64,000 nucleotides of DNA, from positions 154,401,105 to 154,465,104 of the forward strand of contig NC_134572.1 of the NCBI RefSeq assembly GCF_050947875.1. Direction: 5' to 3'. The notes beneath the pieces were generated by a model that did not search any database, had not been told where the DNA came from, and saw only the letters and a list, made by a program, of their open reading frames with translations. The translations under genes were made by a program, and so were the position numbers. Of the stretch, positions 1 through 12,024 are shown piece after piece. The stretch is from Dermacentor variabilis (Eukaryota; Arthropoda; Arachnida; Ixodida; Ixodidae). Each line of letters begins with the position of its first letter. Position 1 is the first letter of the stretch.

Positions 1-1227
1 GTCCTTACGAATTATAACTTCATCTTCTACGCATAACTGAAGGTTTTCTTTGTACATCTACGAAAATTTTCGCTGAACTCTATATTGCGAGACCTTCCTG
101 GCTGAGTAAAGCGCATTGGCGGAGATTTGAGGAGATTTGCAACCGCTATTGGAAAAAGTAGTTTGCCATTACCCACTGGAGGAATGCCCATGTTGAACAA
201 AGCCCAAGAACTCTGCTTTAGACGAAAAATTTCCCCTACTCTGAAGTTACGATATGATGCGCTGATCGATTCTGTCTCCTAATAGTTAAATATTGGCCAC
301 TTTATTGAATGTTTACATACTTTAAATATGAACCAAGAGCTTCTATTAGAAGAAAGGGTGGCCTGCTCGTAGACCTGTACAGGGTAACGGGTATTTGGAG
401 CAATGAATTAAAACCAAGAAGGCTCGTTTTTTCGCCATGTAACAATCACATCAAGCCAGAACACGCTGACACAAAGCAAACAAAACAGCGAATAAACTAC
501 TACACGTCGCACGTTGGTTTTACATGGTTGCTAATGAAGGTAGAGCTCCATTGTTCACCGAATTCGTCTGGTTTATTCTACAGCGAGTACCTCGGCTCCG
601 GCATCCTTGCTGCTTTAAGGTATCGTACGAGATTTTATTGGCCAGTTTCCCGTTCCTATAATTTCATGTACTAAATGATGCATGCCATTTTATGGATCTT
701 CCATATCCACCACCACTGCCGAGAGTGACGCTGGCTAACAACCCCAAAGCATGTTACGAATAAGTACTGATATCGAAATACACTAGCAAGTGAATGGAAT
801 GACCGTCGCTGATTTAGCCTAACTAGCAGAGCCACACATGCATTTGCTCGGGTTGTAGGTTTGTCTCGCACCGGCACTAAGTTAACAATTTTTTTCTTTC
901 ACTTTCGCTTCCACTGCCCGCTGTAACAACGGAACGGTAATCGCAAACTCGGCCTTCACCTGTCACTGTTTTTACAGCTTAAAAAATTGTGGTCTACCGC
1001 GGCGCTCTCGTCTCGTTTCACTCGCGAGCGGAAATCATAACCACATGCTCTGAAGCAAACGCTGCAGCCAGCTGTATAGATATTCGTTTACAGAATGGTG
1101 CAAAGTAGGCGGGCTAAACTCTCTGACTCCCAATATCAGTTTAAGTACACCGTGTTTTCTATCTACAAACCTACATTTGCCACACGTCCTTCTGCGTGTC
1201 TTTTGTACTTTTGTTTATCTCAATAGG

Positions 1228-1271
<44 letters not shown>
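1228..1271. repeat. (TA)n microsatellite
   Basis: About 22 uninterrupted TA units, directly visible. No element end can be tied to it. Confidence 0.95.
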
Positions 1272-4200
1272 CGATCTTCTGTTTCTTCTCCTTTAGAGTT
1301 GTTAGCGTCCTTGTTACCATTACCTTGTTTATGCGCCCTACGTTCGCAGTATCTGGATCCCGGCCAGTCCTCCGATTACTGTTTGCGAGAATTATCAGAA
1401 CCCTGCTTTTGCAGGCGCCTTTTATTCGTCGCGGTGGGGAAATTTCCTCTACATAGAGTGAGCCAGTTGGGGGCTGAAATTATCTACAATGAATGGAGTA
1501 ACCGCCAGGCTAGGTTAAAAATGGAGCCCAGCGAGTTCAGCGTTGGTAATTGTTGGGTAGGTTAGGCACGAGAGTGTGTTTTTCTGGGTATAACAAGAGT
1601 CAGTTAGGAAGCTTGGAGCCCCACTCAGAGGGGCGAACTTATTGGTTGACTGATAGGCAGACTATATGCTCCACAGAAAGGAATACGTTTGCCGCCAGTC
1701 GCTTCGGATGAACTTCTTTCGCGGTGGATTCGATTCACAACAAACGGCTAAGAGGGTATTTCGTTGACCTCATCTGCCCTTAGTCTCACACTGGCATGTA
1801 CGTGACATAAAAATTGAGTTCGAAATTCTTCGATTAATGAGCACGTGAAAAATGCGTGGGCACGAAGGGTTTTAAGAAACACCCTTATGTTATTTAAGCG
1901 TCCTGTTTACCGCTACAATACAGCTTTCATCTTAGTATGAGCAACTGCGTGTTTTTTTAAATTTTTTAATCGACATATTTGCATAAAACTTTATCTCGTT
2001 AAAAACCTCAGTGGCGATGTTGCGGTAAACGCGAGAGAAGTCTTTTGAATTACGTCGCACCTGCTTGTGGTCCCTGATCGATGACTTAAACTGCGTTCAT
2101 ATGAAGAAATATACATTGAAAGTCTGCCTTTTCAAGAAGTGTGTAGCATTTTGTGAAGTACCATGAAAGGTCTGCCTTTGATACCGTCGATAAATCCTGT
2201 ACTACTTTTTTGTTTTGTTATGTTGGTTTGTACCGTTTGTATTCCTTTTTCCCCCTTGTATACCGTTTGCTGGGTAATATTTATTTGTAGCACTTGAGTC
2301 CCTACGATTCATTTCTTACTTTTCGTATATCACACTCCTACACTACATTTATATGCTCTTTGGTGGGCGGTATTGATTTGTGTTACCTACATTTCTACGT
2401 TAATTTATGCTATCTGCTTTTGGCGTGAGCCCAATTTTGATTCGTGACTCGTTGTTTACAATATTCATCCTCAGATTATGTGCAATGACACAATGCAGAA
2501 TGACCAACCTGTATCCTCGGTTCCATTTTTTTTTTTCTTCCTTTCGTTGCACTCAACCTCTCTGCCAGTATACTGCGGCCCGCGGCTTGGTGACGCTCTC
2601 ATTCGTGGGGGCTCTTTTTATTGGTGCTCCTGTATCTTCCAAAGTGATATTTGATGCGAATGAAGTTTAAAGTTCACTGTAATAAAACCCTGCATAACTT
2701 TCTCACAAAAACCTGTATGATCACGCATAATTATACGTCCGGTCGCCACGTGTTCGGATACAAAGAGATATTTGTGAAAGAAAGATAAACTTCTACACAT
2801 AATGGAAGAAAAAAGAGTATATAACCGTAAAAGACTAAAAAAGAGCTAAATAGTAAGGAGAGTGAAAGTGCGCCTGGGTTAACAGTCCACATCGTACAAT
2901 ATGCATTATCTATAAGTCACTGGGTGGTATCTTTGAAACAATATACGCTGCACAATATATAAGCTGTGTTTCAGTTCTAGCCAGCATTGCAGACAGCCTA
3001 CGTTAACAGCTAACGACAGTTTTGAGCACAAATAACTTAACGCATCTGGAACAATCTGAGGACGCCTCCGCGACGTGACGCGATCTCGCGTTGAGAAGAA
3101 AAAGCTAAGAGCTTTTAATATCACTTTGTATTACCGCTTTGCGTAGGCGAACCTAAGAGAACCACAACGACAGCCTTCGAAAGCGGCGTAGGCAAGCGTC
3201 ACTACGTTTTCTCTCGAGCAGACGACTTTCACGTCGAGGTTTCAAGCCGCCTGCCCTGATGCCACATTGGCAAAACAGCAAAGTAGCTTGCATGGTTTTT
3301 TCGCTTAGATGTTCGCTTAGCGAAGCTCTCTTAATTATGACAGTTTATCAGAACTTGATCGTGTTTTAAAGTGACCGCTGTCCGCTTAGCAGTCTGTTAG
3401 CTATCTCCCACGAGTATTGAAGCACAGCTGTATTCTTTACCGGTAGAACCGCGATATACTGAAAACTGCTGAGGAACAGAATGTGAAGACGATTAAACAA
3501 AGATGAAGATTAACAGTGCCACTCTCCTGATTTGCGCAAGCTATCGATATCAGACTTAATGCATTGGGTGAAACATTTAGCAGTCTCGTTCGAAGTTTCA
3601 ATTTGCGAACTGTAGCCATCAAGGCCGATGCAAAGTGCAAAAATAACCTTCGTTGAGAACCATATACATGAGCACATGAAAAGGAAGGTACATGACACAC
3701 CCCTGGAGGGGCCATTAGCCTTGGTCAGGTAGATCAGCTGCAGATTACGGGCGCTCACGAAAGATCACTCTGTCAGGCTAGCTACGTACCGAAATCTTAA
3801 CACGGGATATATTTAGCGGGAGGATAAATTGGAGAGGTTCCAGGCATGCGCCTTATGCAACTCTCTTTCCACATACGCTTTAGAAGCTAAGACGCTGTGA
3901 ATCATGAAAACTGTACTAAACAAATACTGATTAACGTAGAAAAACGACAAAATGCGCCGACTTTTTGAGTATCGTGTTTTTTTTTTACGTATATAGGCTT
4001 GTTGCACACTGCATGAGAAATTGTGCCACTGGAAGAGGCGTAATACAGGACTTTTTTACAGCGAAGCTATGTCTGCAACCGGATGCAGCAGAGAACGCTC
4101 GTTGCAAAATCTCTACTGCAACTGTCTGCATAGAGATTCGGAAAAATTTTACCGACAGAAAAAATAAATAGGCAGTACTGTCAAATAGCAACTTAATAAA

Positions 4201-4817
4201 AAAGTCTGCGACAATCCAACAACATTCTGTATTTTAATATTGATCTAGAAACGGCGCGTGTAGGCGTATATTTTTGTCTCGCTGCTAAACTAGAGTCGAT
4301 AAAGAACGTACCCGTTTCCGTGCTTTGCTTGAGCTGAGTGGATAATTTTAAACCTTCATATGAGCGCTTGCTGCTACTTTGTAATAAACTAATTTTTAAC
4401 AATTTTCTAAACACTTCTCTCACGGAGGCACAGCGATGACATTCCGCACAGAGCTTTTATTGATTTCGGGCGCTCGTACTAGAGGTAAGTCAAAATGACA
4501 CGTATTGGGTGAATTTCGCTTGATATTGCTTTAATACAATCTCATTTCTAAAGTTTTACACCGCCGTGGTCAGTATTAGGGGGCATTTTAGATTACCGAG
4601 TACAGCCGCCTTGGTTTCGGCATAGCCTTCTGCAATAAAGCGCATAACATTTCAGACATCACTGCTATCAGAGGCTGTTTTATTCACAGGCTGTTTATTT
4701 ATCGAACGTCGGACGTTGATGTGCCTGGAATATAAAATTATTGAAGGCATGGTATCATCAGCTACGTTTCGACAGCCTTCTGGATCGTTTGCAAAGAGCA
4801 TGCACGAAAAGACCTCG

Positions 4818-4925
4818 CAACGCTTGAACGTGCGATGACGCGATTTTGCGAATTGTAGTGAAACAGATTTGCCTTCTCGCCAGCGCTGATCGGGGCAGGA
4901 TCCCTATAGCTCTATGTGTGATGTA
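4818..4925 (+). repeat. Dispersed direct repeat, copy 1
   Basis: Diverged match to 5823-5930 in the same orientation. Landmarks are CGCGATTTTGCGAATTGTAG at 4839 followed 39 bp later by CGCCAGCGCTGATC. The second copy has CGCGATTCTGCGAACTGTAG and the same 14-mer at the same spacing. Family unknown. Confidence 0.6.
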
Positions 4926-5822
4926 GATGACGTGCTTTTCTGCAGCCAAGCTGCATACAAATCGGATCACGGGATCTCTATTTTTCCGTCGACAGAACAA
5001 TCGACAGAAAACCTTTCCACGAATTGAAACGAAAAGTTCCTATGTCCATTGCAATTAAGCATGCGAGACACACCCTTGTATCCGTTTCAATAAAGAAACG
5101 CACAAAACAAGTGTGAATACCAAATAATGTAGGATAAGGCGCGTTCGAACGATGCAAAGCACATTGCGTTTGCCACATGCCTTTCCCGGTGAAGATTACG
5201 CTTGCATAAGCTGCAGTTGCCGGGAAGTGGACACTCTGGCATACGAAGTAGGGAGCGGCGTCACTACACATTCATATGCCAAAGAAGAACCAGCCTAGCA
5301 ACCTATTTCGTTTGTGTTGTTACAATGCTACGGGAAGACCATGCATAGCTAGGTCTCCCAAAGAGCAACGTGAACCCGATGAGCGGCGAAGGGAACAGCA
5401 ACGTCAATATGTACAATGGCGTCGTGCTCAGCCTAAGCGGGAAGCAGCGGTTCCTGCACAAAGCAAGCCACCTACGGTTACTACGCCTTTTACACTGTAC
5501 ATCTTAGTTAGGTAAAGCGCATACAATTGTCTTGCGTTCAACCATTTCATACAGTGCATCGCTCAATCGTACCAAGCTACGTTATATTGGTCTGTCGGAT
5601 CAGGTGATGCCGCAGCTTCGCTTGCCGACCACCTTCGCAGATTGGATTGGAGCCCAAATTTTTTTAATTGGATTCAGAAACAAGGTGTTGCATCTAGATG
5701 CATCGTTTGTCGCAAGGTTTTCCATGAACACAAGTGCCTTCTGTATAGGGCGTGATGGCGCACCGAGCTACGTAGTAGTTGCTACAAACAACGCTCTGCG
5801 CCACTTGCAAGGCGGGCGCGCT

Positions 5823-5930
5823 AAAGGACTCGCTCCGCTTTCACACGCGATATCGCGATTCTGCGAACTGTAGTCGGACGGCCTCATGTTTGCGCCAGCG
5901 CTGATCTGAGCTGGATCGCTAGCTTGATAT
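5823..5930 (+). repeat. Dispersed direct repeat, copy 2
   Basis: Partner of 4818-4925, about 1 kb away. The two copies share a conserved core and spacing and differ by scattered substitutions, which suggests two old copies of a repeat family and not a recent tandem duplication. Confidence 0.6.
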
Positions 5931-6924
5931 ATGATTGGGATACCGCGCTCTTCTTTTTTTCGAATTTCAGTCAGAAAGCAGCTGTTATATCCATGCGCAT
6001 CGTTTGCCGCGAGGTTGTTTTTACGAGCACAGGTGTGATCTGTACGAGGCACGAGCAATGTGCTGCACGAGCACTGTACGAGGCCCGACGGCGCATGTTG
6101 ATCCATACAGCTGTTGCTGGCCTGCAGCGTTTGCTCTGGGTCAGTTGCAGTTTCTACTGCTGTACGAGTATTGTTCCACAAGCGTAGAAAAATAACTTGC
6201 CCTCGTGAGTATTTTTCAGCCTTCTCAAAGGTGATTGGACAAACACAAACTTTGCATGTAATAACACCAAGTGCCCTGTTAGCATTGTTTCTCTTTTTTT
6301 TATGTTTTATTGACAGGCGTAACTATGAGTGAATTTTATAGATTTATTTTCTTTTTGAGAGATGGATGTTTTGAGCTAACATTTACCCTCATTTTGCCCT
6401 CTTTTATTATTATTATTACTATAGAAGTCATTGTCAACGCTTCCCTGCAACTGCACCCATCGTTGCATCATGATGGCGTTCGTGGGGCTGAAAATTACGC
6501 CAAGTAAATTTGAAATTATTTTATTCTTGTCGGACTAACTGTAACAGTATGGACCGATGTAACATCTCCTCCCCCACCCTCCTTTTACATGAGAGTAATG
6601 CGCAGGACATATATTTAATCGTTAACTACCATTTTGTGCCTCGTCGTTGATATTCACTTCTTTATTTGGCTGTTCGTTTTTATTTATATTTTCCAAATAT
6701 CATAATCAGTTCTTCCGCCTATTATTACATTTCTCTTTGAAAATTAGTGATGCAGAAAAAGAAATGAAGCAATGCAATCTGCAAATTCGATGACCTGGTC
6801 TAGCAAAGGAATATAATTCGCGAATGCATTTAACGATCATGGTGGCGTTCGCCACTGCGCGGTACGAAAAACGCCAGTTCGTCCGGTATACAGTGCAACA
6901 TAAGAATAAATATTTGATTGAAAT

Positions 6925-6954
6925 GTTTATTTATTTATTCATTTATTTATTTAC
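6925..6954. repeat. (ATTT)n short microsatellite
   Basis: Seven imperfect TTTA/ATTT units with one interruption. Short simple sequence, no further context. Confidence 0.85.
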
Positions 6955-7623
6955 TCGGTATTTTTAAAGTGCTAGAGAGCAAGGATTACAAGAAGAAAGG
7001 GAACAAACGAATCAGGAATAATAGGGGAGATATATAGTGGGTACGAACTGTGTCCACGTGATTGACCTGAACTACTGTCTTCTTTGCAAGTTTCAGCAAC
7101 CATCTGCACGTGAAGGGTAGTAAATTGTACCACTTCTATCGTCTCCTTTCTTTCTTCTTTTAGCTCTCTCATTGAGTACCTCAAGGATAACTACTAAACA
7201 GAACACTATGTGATGTATCAGTAAATAAAATTGCCCTCTTCTAAGGCTTGTTGGCTAAGACGTCACGGAAATAGCAGTTACTTGCAGAAATAATTTTCAC
7301 GGGAATGTGGTTTCCCTCGAGCGACATCCGAGGAAGGAATAATTGAGAAAGCGCATGGGTACATATGGTATATCGCAAAAAGTTCATAATTTATATGCGC
7401 AGTTCATACAAGTTCGAACACCGGGTGTATTGGATAACTAGGTTTATGCCCAAATTAATGAGGTGCGCCCAACAGGAAGGCCACCAACTAAGTATTGTTT
7501 GGTTTAGGCCAACTCCAAGCATTTTTACAGCGAAACATTTTTGGCTACTTCCCTCGGGATCGTGTCCGTGCGTTGACACAGCTCAAGCCTTCCCCTCCGA
7601 CGTCCGGGAAAGACGCCATCTGT

Positions 7624-7875
7624 GCTGGTGGTGGTGGCAAAAACTTTTATTCAACAGAGAGGGTGAAGCTCGTGGGCTCCACTAGACTAGGTGTCGTCCT
7701 TTGTCCAAGACGTCATTAGTCGCTGCATTGGAAGCCGCCGCTCGAGCCCGTTGGACCGGAGCTCGTTGTTCCTCTAGTCAGGAGCTAATGAGCAGGGTCG
7801 CCTCCCAGTCCTCTCAAGGGGGTGGGAAATAGGGGATACCTTGGGATTCTGTTGGCACGCCCAGACCATGTGATA
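7624..7875 (-). mobile_element. LINE-A, 3' terminal segment (I-group LINE)
   Basis: Read on the minus strand this carries the C-terminal motif YHMVWAC seen in the RNase H-bearing LINEs here, then a 3' UTR with AATAAA and a (CCA)n tail at 7624-7637. It continues the LINE-A segment that breaks off at 9811. The two pieces are separated by an RTE insertion and share ATATC at the junction (7873-7877 and 9813-9817), a probable short target duplication. The frame is one base off across the join, so this copy is decayed. Confidence 0.7.
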
Positions 7876-8237
7876 TCATCATCAGCCTGGTTACGCCCAC
7901 TGTAGGGAAAAGGCCTCTCTCATACTTCTGCAACTACCCCGGTCATGTACTAATTGTGGCCATGTTGTCCCTGCAAATTTCTTAATCTCATCCGCCCTAC
8001 TAACTTTCTGCCGCCCCCTGCTACGCTTCCCTTCCCTTGGAATCCAGTTCGTAGCCCTTAATGATCATCGATGAAGGTCCCTCCTCATTACATGCCCTGC
8101 CCATGCCCCCCATCTCATTTTCTTGATTTCAACTAAGGTATCATTAACTCGCGTTTGTTCCCTCACCCAATCTGCCATTTTCTTATCCCTTAATGTTACA
8201 CCCATCGTTCTTCTTTGAATAGCTCGTTGCGTCGTCC

Positions 8238-8519
8238 TCAATTTAAGCAGAACCGTTTTCGTAAGCCTCCAGTTTTCTGCTCGTACGTTAGTACTGGCAA
8301 GACACAGCTGTTACAAACTTTTCTCTCGAGGGATAATGACATTCTGCTGTTCATCATCTGAGAATGCCTGCCAAACGCCATTCTTATTCTTCTGATCATT
8401 TCAGTCTCATGATCCGGATCCGCGGTCACTACCAGCCCTAAGTAGATGTATTCCATTACCATTTCCAGTGCCTCGCTACCTATCGTAAACTGCTGTTCAC
8501 TTCCGAGACTGTTATACAT
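8238..8519 (-). pseudogene. RTE reverse transcriptase, C-terminal part
   Basis: Ninety-three residues cover the post-palm region of an RTE reverse transcriptase: YNSLGSEQQFTIG, then YLGLVVTADPDHETEMIRRI, then a VCNSCVLPVLTYEQKT stretch matching the usual VYNSCVLPVLTYGAETW. The catalytic YADD region lies further upstream and is disrupted. In life it would copy LINE RNA at a nicked target site. This copy is a fragment with no intact partner frames and cannot be functional. Confidence 0.8.
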
Positions 8520-9001
8520 TACTTTAGTTTACTGCAAATTAATTTTTAGACCCATCCTCCTGCTCTACCTCTCCAGGTCACTGACCATACATTGCAATTG
8601 GTCCCCTTAGTTACTAAGCCAGGCAATATCATCAGCGAATCGCAAGTTACTAAGGTATTCTCCATTAACTCTTATCCCAATTCTTCCCAATGCAGGTCTC
8701 TGAATACCTCCTGTAAACACGCTGTGAATAGCGTTGGAGAGATCGTATCAACTTGCCTGACGCCTTTCTTTATTGGGATTTTGTTGCTTTGATTATGGAG
8801 GACTACGGTGGCGGTGGAGCCGCTATAGATATATTTCAGTATTTTTACATACGGCTCGTCTACACCCTAATTCAGTAATGCCTCCATGACTGCTAATGTT
8901 TCGACTCAATCAAAGGCTTTCCCGTAATCCATGATAGCTACATATAAGTGTTGGTTATATTCCGCACATTTCTCTATCACCTGATTGATAGTGTGCATAT
9001 G

Positions 9002-9216
9002 TGTTGGGCTGCTGAGCACGAGGTCGCGGGATCGAATCCCGGCCACGGCGGCCGCATTTCGATGGGGGCGAAATGTGAAAACACCCGTGTGCTTAGATTT
9101 AGGTGCACGTTAAAGAACCCCAGGTGGTCAAAATTTCCGGAGTCCTCCACTACGGCGTGCCTCATAATCAGAAAGTGGTTTTGGCACGTAAAACCCCAAA
9201 TATTATTATTATTATT
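9002..9216 (+). mobile_element. tRNA-derived SINE, 5'-truncated, with 18-bp target duplication
   Basis: This carries the SINE body found in all seven copies here: a B-box-like GGGATCGAATCCC, the block AAAGAACCCCAGGTGGTCAA, the block TTTTGGCACGTAAAACCCC and an (ATT)n tail. It is flanked by identical ATTGATAGTGTGCATATG at 8984-9001 and 9217-9234, a clear target-site duplication inside the RTE copy. The A box and first 27 or so bases present in the full-length copy at 59275 are absent. It may correspond to the Ruka family reported from hard ticks; that name is an inference. Confidence 0.92.
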
Positions 9217-9236
9217 ATTGATAGTGTGCATATGGT

Positions 9237-9512
9237 CTATTGTTCAGTAGCCTTTACGGAATCCTGCTTGATCCTATGGTTGACAAAGTCTAAGGTGTTC
9301 GTGATTCTATTTGCGGTTACCTTAGTACATACTTTGTAGGTAACGGACAGTAAGCTGATCGGTCTATAATTTTTCAAGTCATTGGCGCCCTCTGTCTGAT
9401 GGATTAGGTTTACATTAGCGTTCTTCCAAGATTCCGGTATGCTCGAAGTCATGAGGGATTGCGCATACAGGGTGGCCAGTTTTTCTAGAACAGTCTGCCC
9501 ACTATCCTTCAA
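9237..9512 (-). pseudogene. RTE reverse transcriptase, N-terminal part
   Basis: Ninety-one residues with the N-terminal reverse transcriptase motif around LKNYRPISLLSVTYK followed by a fingers segment (TNTLDFVNHRIKQDS). It belongs upstream of the fragment at 8238-8519 on the same strand. The intervening palm is split by the SINE at 9002-9216 and by stops. The tract up to 9810 continues the same element, but with many breaks. Confidence 0.75.
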
Positions 9513-9873
9513 TAAATCTCCTATTACCCGATCCTCCCCAGCTGCCTTCCTCCTTCCTCCTTTGTATAGCTACCAAGGCTTTCTTTACTTCTTCCGGCGT
9601 TACTTATGGAATGTAAAATCCCTCGAGACTATTCCACCTTCGATTATCATCGTGGGTGATACTGGTACTCTACAAATCTCTATAGAACTCAGCCACTTGA
9701 ACTATCTCATACGTATTAGTAATGAAATGGTCGGCTTGGATTCTTAATGAGTACATCTGATTCTTACCTATTTCTAGTTCCTCCTTCACTGCTTCTAGAC
9801 CCTTGGTGACATATATCTGCCAAATCACCACAGTGCTGGCGTGTGGTACTGATATTTGGATCGAAATATTTAA

Positions 9874-10200
9874 CTATAACTGGGCAGAGCGACGGATCAG
9901 TTTGGAGGCGCCGTAGCATGCGTCATTCTGTTTGGGATAGGCGTTTCGCCGGAGGGGAATCCGCCCGCCGTTGCTAGCAGAAGTAATCTCGCATTGACCT
10001 GAACCATAGTATAAGGGTAGGGCATTCGGGCGTTTAAGGGCAACAAGGGCAATGAGTTCGCGGGCCGCTGGATGTACAGCGTCATTACTTCGGAGGCCCT
10101 GATGGCCTGCAGTCCAGATTATTCGTTTTGTCGCGGGATCTCGGTCCCTGATGCAGAGTTTGATAATTTTGTTGGCTAGCGGAGAGAGTTTCCGGGCCAA
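9874..10200 (-). pseudogene. LINE-A RNase H domain, C-terminal half
   Basis: One hundred and eight residues with RDPATKRIIWTAGHQGL, the counterpart of the IWVPGHEGVEGNERAH motif at the end of RNase H in LINE-B. The motif marks the I group of LINEs, which carry RNase H after reverse transcriptase. The upstream D and E positions are in broken frames. The fragment is adjacent to the RTE insertion. Confidence 0.75.
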
Positions 10201-10475
10201 GTAGCTTGCACAGACTCTTCGGGAATCTGTAAATATGCATTCCTATTTCGAGTCTGCGGCCGCCAACGTGATAGCGACCTCCTATGCTTGGTTTGGATTC
10301 GCGGCTTTAAATCAGAGTTCATCCACCCGAGTTCCCCTATGCATAACCGCGGCCGTGTAATAACCCCTGAGGGATGATCCGGCTACATGAACTTAGTGAA
10401 CCCCAGAATGGAAGCCAAGCCGTCTTTCTCGCGCTTTGACACGCGGGTGTCTTCTTGCTTCATGTGTTTTCTTCG

Positions 10476-10799
10476 TCATATTAAAAGGGAGGGAGGGATG
10501 TGCTCTGGGATGTGCTCTGTGCGTTCAGGTTCGTAATCGTGTTGAATGCACAGACGGTCAAGCAGGCGACGCTTTGGGGCAGCCTGAATAATCCGTGTGT
10601 ATTGGTTTGTAAGGAGGGCCTCTCTGAGCTCCTGAATAGAGTTGAGGACCTGCAAGGCAGATAGTTGCTGATTGGAAGTGCTGATATGCAAATCTAAGGC
10701 GGGTTTGGTTCCTTTCCTGAGGATTGCATCAGCCCTGTTCTCCTCGTGTTTAGTCACACTTAAATATGGAATTGAGTAAATAATCCTGCTAGTTAACAA
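10476..10799 (-). pseudogene. LINE-A reverse transcriptase thumb / linker
   Basis: One hundred and seven residues starting LTSRIIYSIPYLSVTKHE, matching the thumb region of LINE-B (LSRIVYVAPYLRMRMCD). It sits between the YADD piece and the RNase H piece in the expected order. No catalytic residues are expected here. Confidence 0.65.
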
Positions 10800-10960
10800 A
10801 GGCGTGGGCTAACTGAAGCGCGTCCCTAACACGTAAGCCCCCGTGTTTGTTTGAGACTCAGCAGATCATACCTCCTACCTGTTCCCCAACTTTGTGTAAC
10901 TTGTACGACGTAGTTCCATTTTTGGTTATGTTATGTATCAGAAGGCCCAAGATTCGGATC

Positions 10961-11230
10961 TCACAAACCACCCGGATAGGAGCCCCCTGACAGAGTCAGT
11001 TCCAGGGTCATCCTGTCTTTTAATTTTGTCCCGATATGTAGGAGTTCGGATTTAGCTAGAGCACACTGCAATCCGCATTGAGTCACATAGGCTTCCCCAA
11101 TGGAGGCGGGCTGCTGGAGACGGTATTCCATTTCCCCTATACTGCCCTGATTTGCCCAAATTGTGAAGTCATCGGCGTATAATGCATGATGTACCCCCTC
11201 CACCTGTGCCGTAGCCCACGGGAGCTTCAT
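10961..11230 (-). pseudogene. LINE-A reverse transcriptase, YADD region
   Basis: Eighty-nine residues including HALYADDFTIW, the catalytic A/YxDD box of LINE reverse transcriptases, then a QCGLQCALAKSELL segment equal to the ECGLRCSPEKSALL segment of LINE-B at 54265-54843. The catalytic aspartates survive. The upstream fingers and palm lie 13 kb away at 24060-24689 because of the intervening insertion. Confidence 0.85.
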
Positions 11231-11235
11231 AATGG

Positions 11236-11482
11236 CTATGTTTCAAGAGTAGAAATAGACACATGGTACAGCAAGCGTATAATCGTGATAAGGAAAAACA
11301 TTTTCATCAATGAGAACTTGACGGCTGAAACAAGGAGGCTGCTCTGGCAGGCAAAGCAAGGTGCAAAGGCTAAGGCATTAAAGTTTGTGTGGTCCAAGAA
11401 TGGAATGGGTTTCATGAGAAAAATTCATGTATTTGGCGTGAAGAAAATTGTCAGCGAAGCTGATTTACTAACGTTGAATTAA
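11236..11482 (+). pseudogene. CR1/Jockey-type LINE ORF1, C-terminal domain
   Basis: The useful part begins after the junction with LINE-A. It reads RKNIFINENLTAETRRLLWQ and then KFVWSKNGMGFMRKI, ending SEADLLTLN. This pattern (INENLT...LL..AK, VW.KNG...RK, SEADL) is the C-terminal domain found in ORF1 of many CR1, L2 and Jockey-type elements and in baculovirus FP-like proteins. It would bind element RNA. The N-terminus was lost by 5' truncation. ORF2 begins 3 bases after its stop. Confidence 0.65.
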
Positions 11483-11484
11483 TC

Positions 11485-12024
11485 ATGTCCACTGTGCTCA
11501 ATTCATTCGCGAAATGGGTACAAAGAAGGTTACGCTCTAATGATGGCTGCACTGCACCATTCCTAGAGCTTGTACAAACTAATATCAGAAGCGTTAAAAA
11601 GCAGTGGGATTCACTAAATGTGTGCTTGAGTGAAACATTGCAATATTTAAACACCCTCATATTAACAGAGATAATTATAACCCAGTCCGAATCTGCAGCG
11701 TATGTTCTCAAAGGTTTTCAGTCCCATTCAATATGCCGTTACCTGAGCAAGGGCGGTGGAATTTATGTTCTTGTTAGCAATAAATGGATAATGGAAGTAA
11801 TTTTTGCTGACTTTACTGCAGCAGAAAGCGTTTCCTTTACATTATGCAAGCCTAAAGCTACTTTCCTGCTATTAGCAGTATACAGGCCACCTAATTCTGA
11901 TCTGAAAGTATTTTTATCTGAATTGTCTACATTTCTCACTAAACATGCTCGTTACAAGATAATTATAGCGGGAGATATAAATATTGATATCACCAAACAA
12001 AACAGGGAGTGGCTGAGTATGTAG
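11485..12024 (+). pseudogene. LINE AP-endonuclease domain (CR1/Jockey type)
   Basis: One hundred and seventy-nine residues of an exonuclease/endonuclease/phosphatase fold. The metal-binding Glu lies in LILTEIIIT, the sheet motif LLLAVYRPPNSD follows, and the catalytic Asp-Asn pair is in IIIAGDINIDI. The frame stops after the GDINID motif, before the final SDH motif, which falls in the broken sequence downstream. Such endonucleases nick target DNA to prime reverse transcription. The start lies just downstream of ORF1, as expected for ORF2. Confidence 0.8.

Larger units (their letters stand above)
1..7623. other. Stretch with no recognisable gene
   Basis: Short open frames occur on both strands, but none shows a domain, a catalytic motif or a credible exon with splice sites. 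Composition is mixed and A+T-rich. The only structure I can point to is a (TA)n tract, an (ATTT)n tract and a diverged direct repeat of about 110 bp, listed separately. Old, unrecognisable transposon remains are likely but cannot be shown from the sequence alone. Confidence 0.6.
7876..9810 (-). mobile_element. RTE-clade LINE, 5'-truncated, inserted in LINE-A
   Basis: A minus-strand copy of a tick-type RTE retrotransposon. It ends at the low-coordinate side in ATC repeats, typical of the short microsatellite tail of RTE elements (read as GAT on the element strand). It keeps reverse transcriptase palm/thumb and C-terminal sequence broken by stops and frameshifts; the endonuclease and the 5' half are missing. 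A SINE has landed inside it (9002-9216). A related, shorter copy lies at 33298-33592. The element cuts LINE-A between 7875 and 9811, so it is younger than LINE-A. Confidence 0.85.
9811..11234 (-). mobile_element. LINE-A, middle segment (end of reverse transcriptase, RNase H)
   Basis: Minus-strand piece of an I-group LINE carrying the YADD region, thumb, RNase H and the start of the C-terminal zinc region. It is bounded at both ends by younger insertions: the RTE at 9810 and the CR1/Jockey-type LINE at 11235. Its first residues continue from the segment at 24042 when the insertion is ignored, and its last continue at 7875. Three open pieces remain, joined by frameshifts. Confidence 0.8.

Noticed and set aside
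9318..11230. Separate LINE in the first 12 kb, independent of the copy at 24-28 kb
   Set aside because: Residue continuity at 11234/24042 and 9811/7875 shows one LINE interrupted by insertions.
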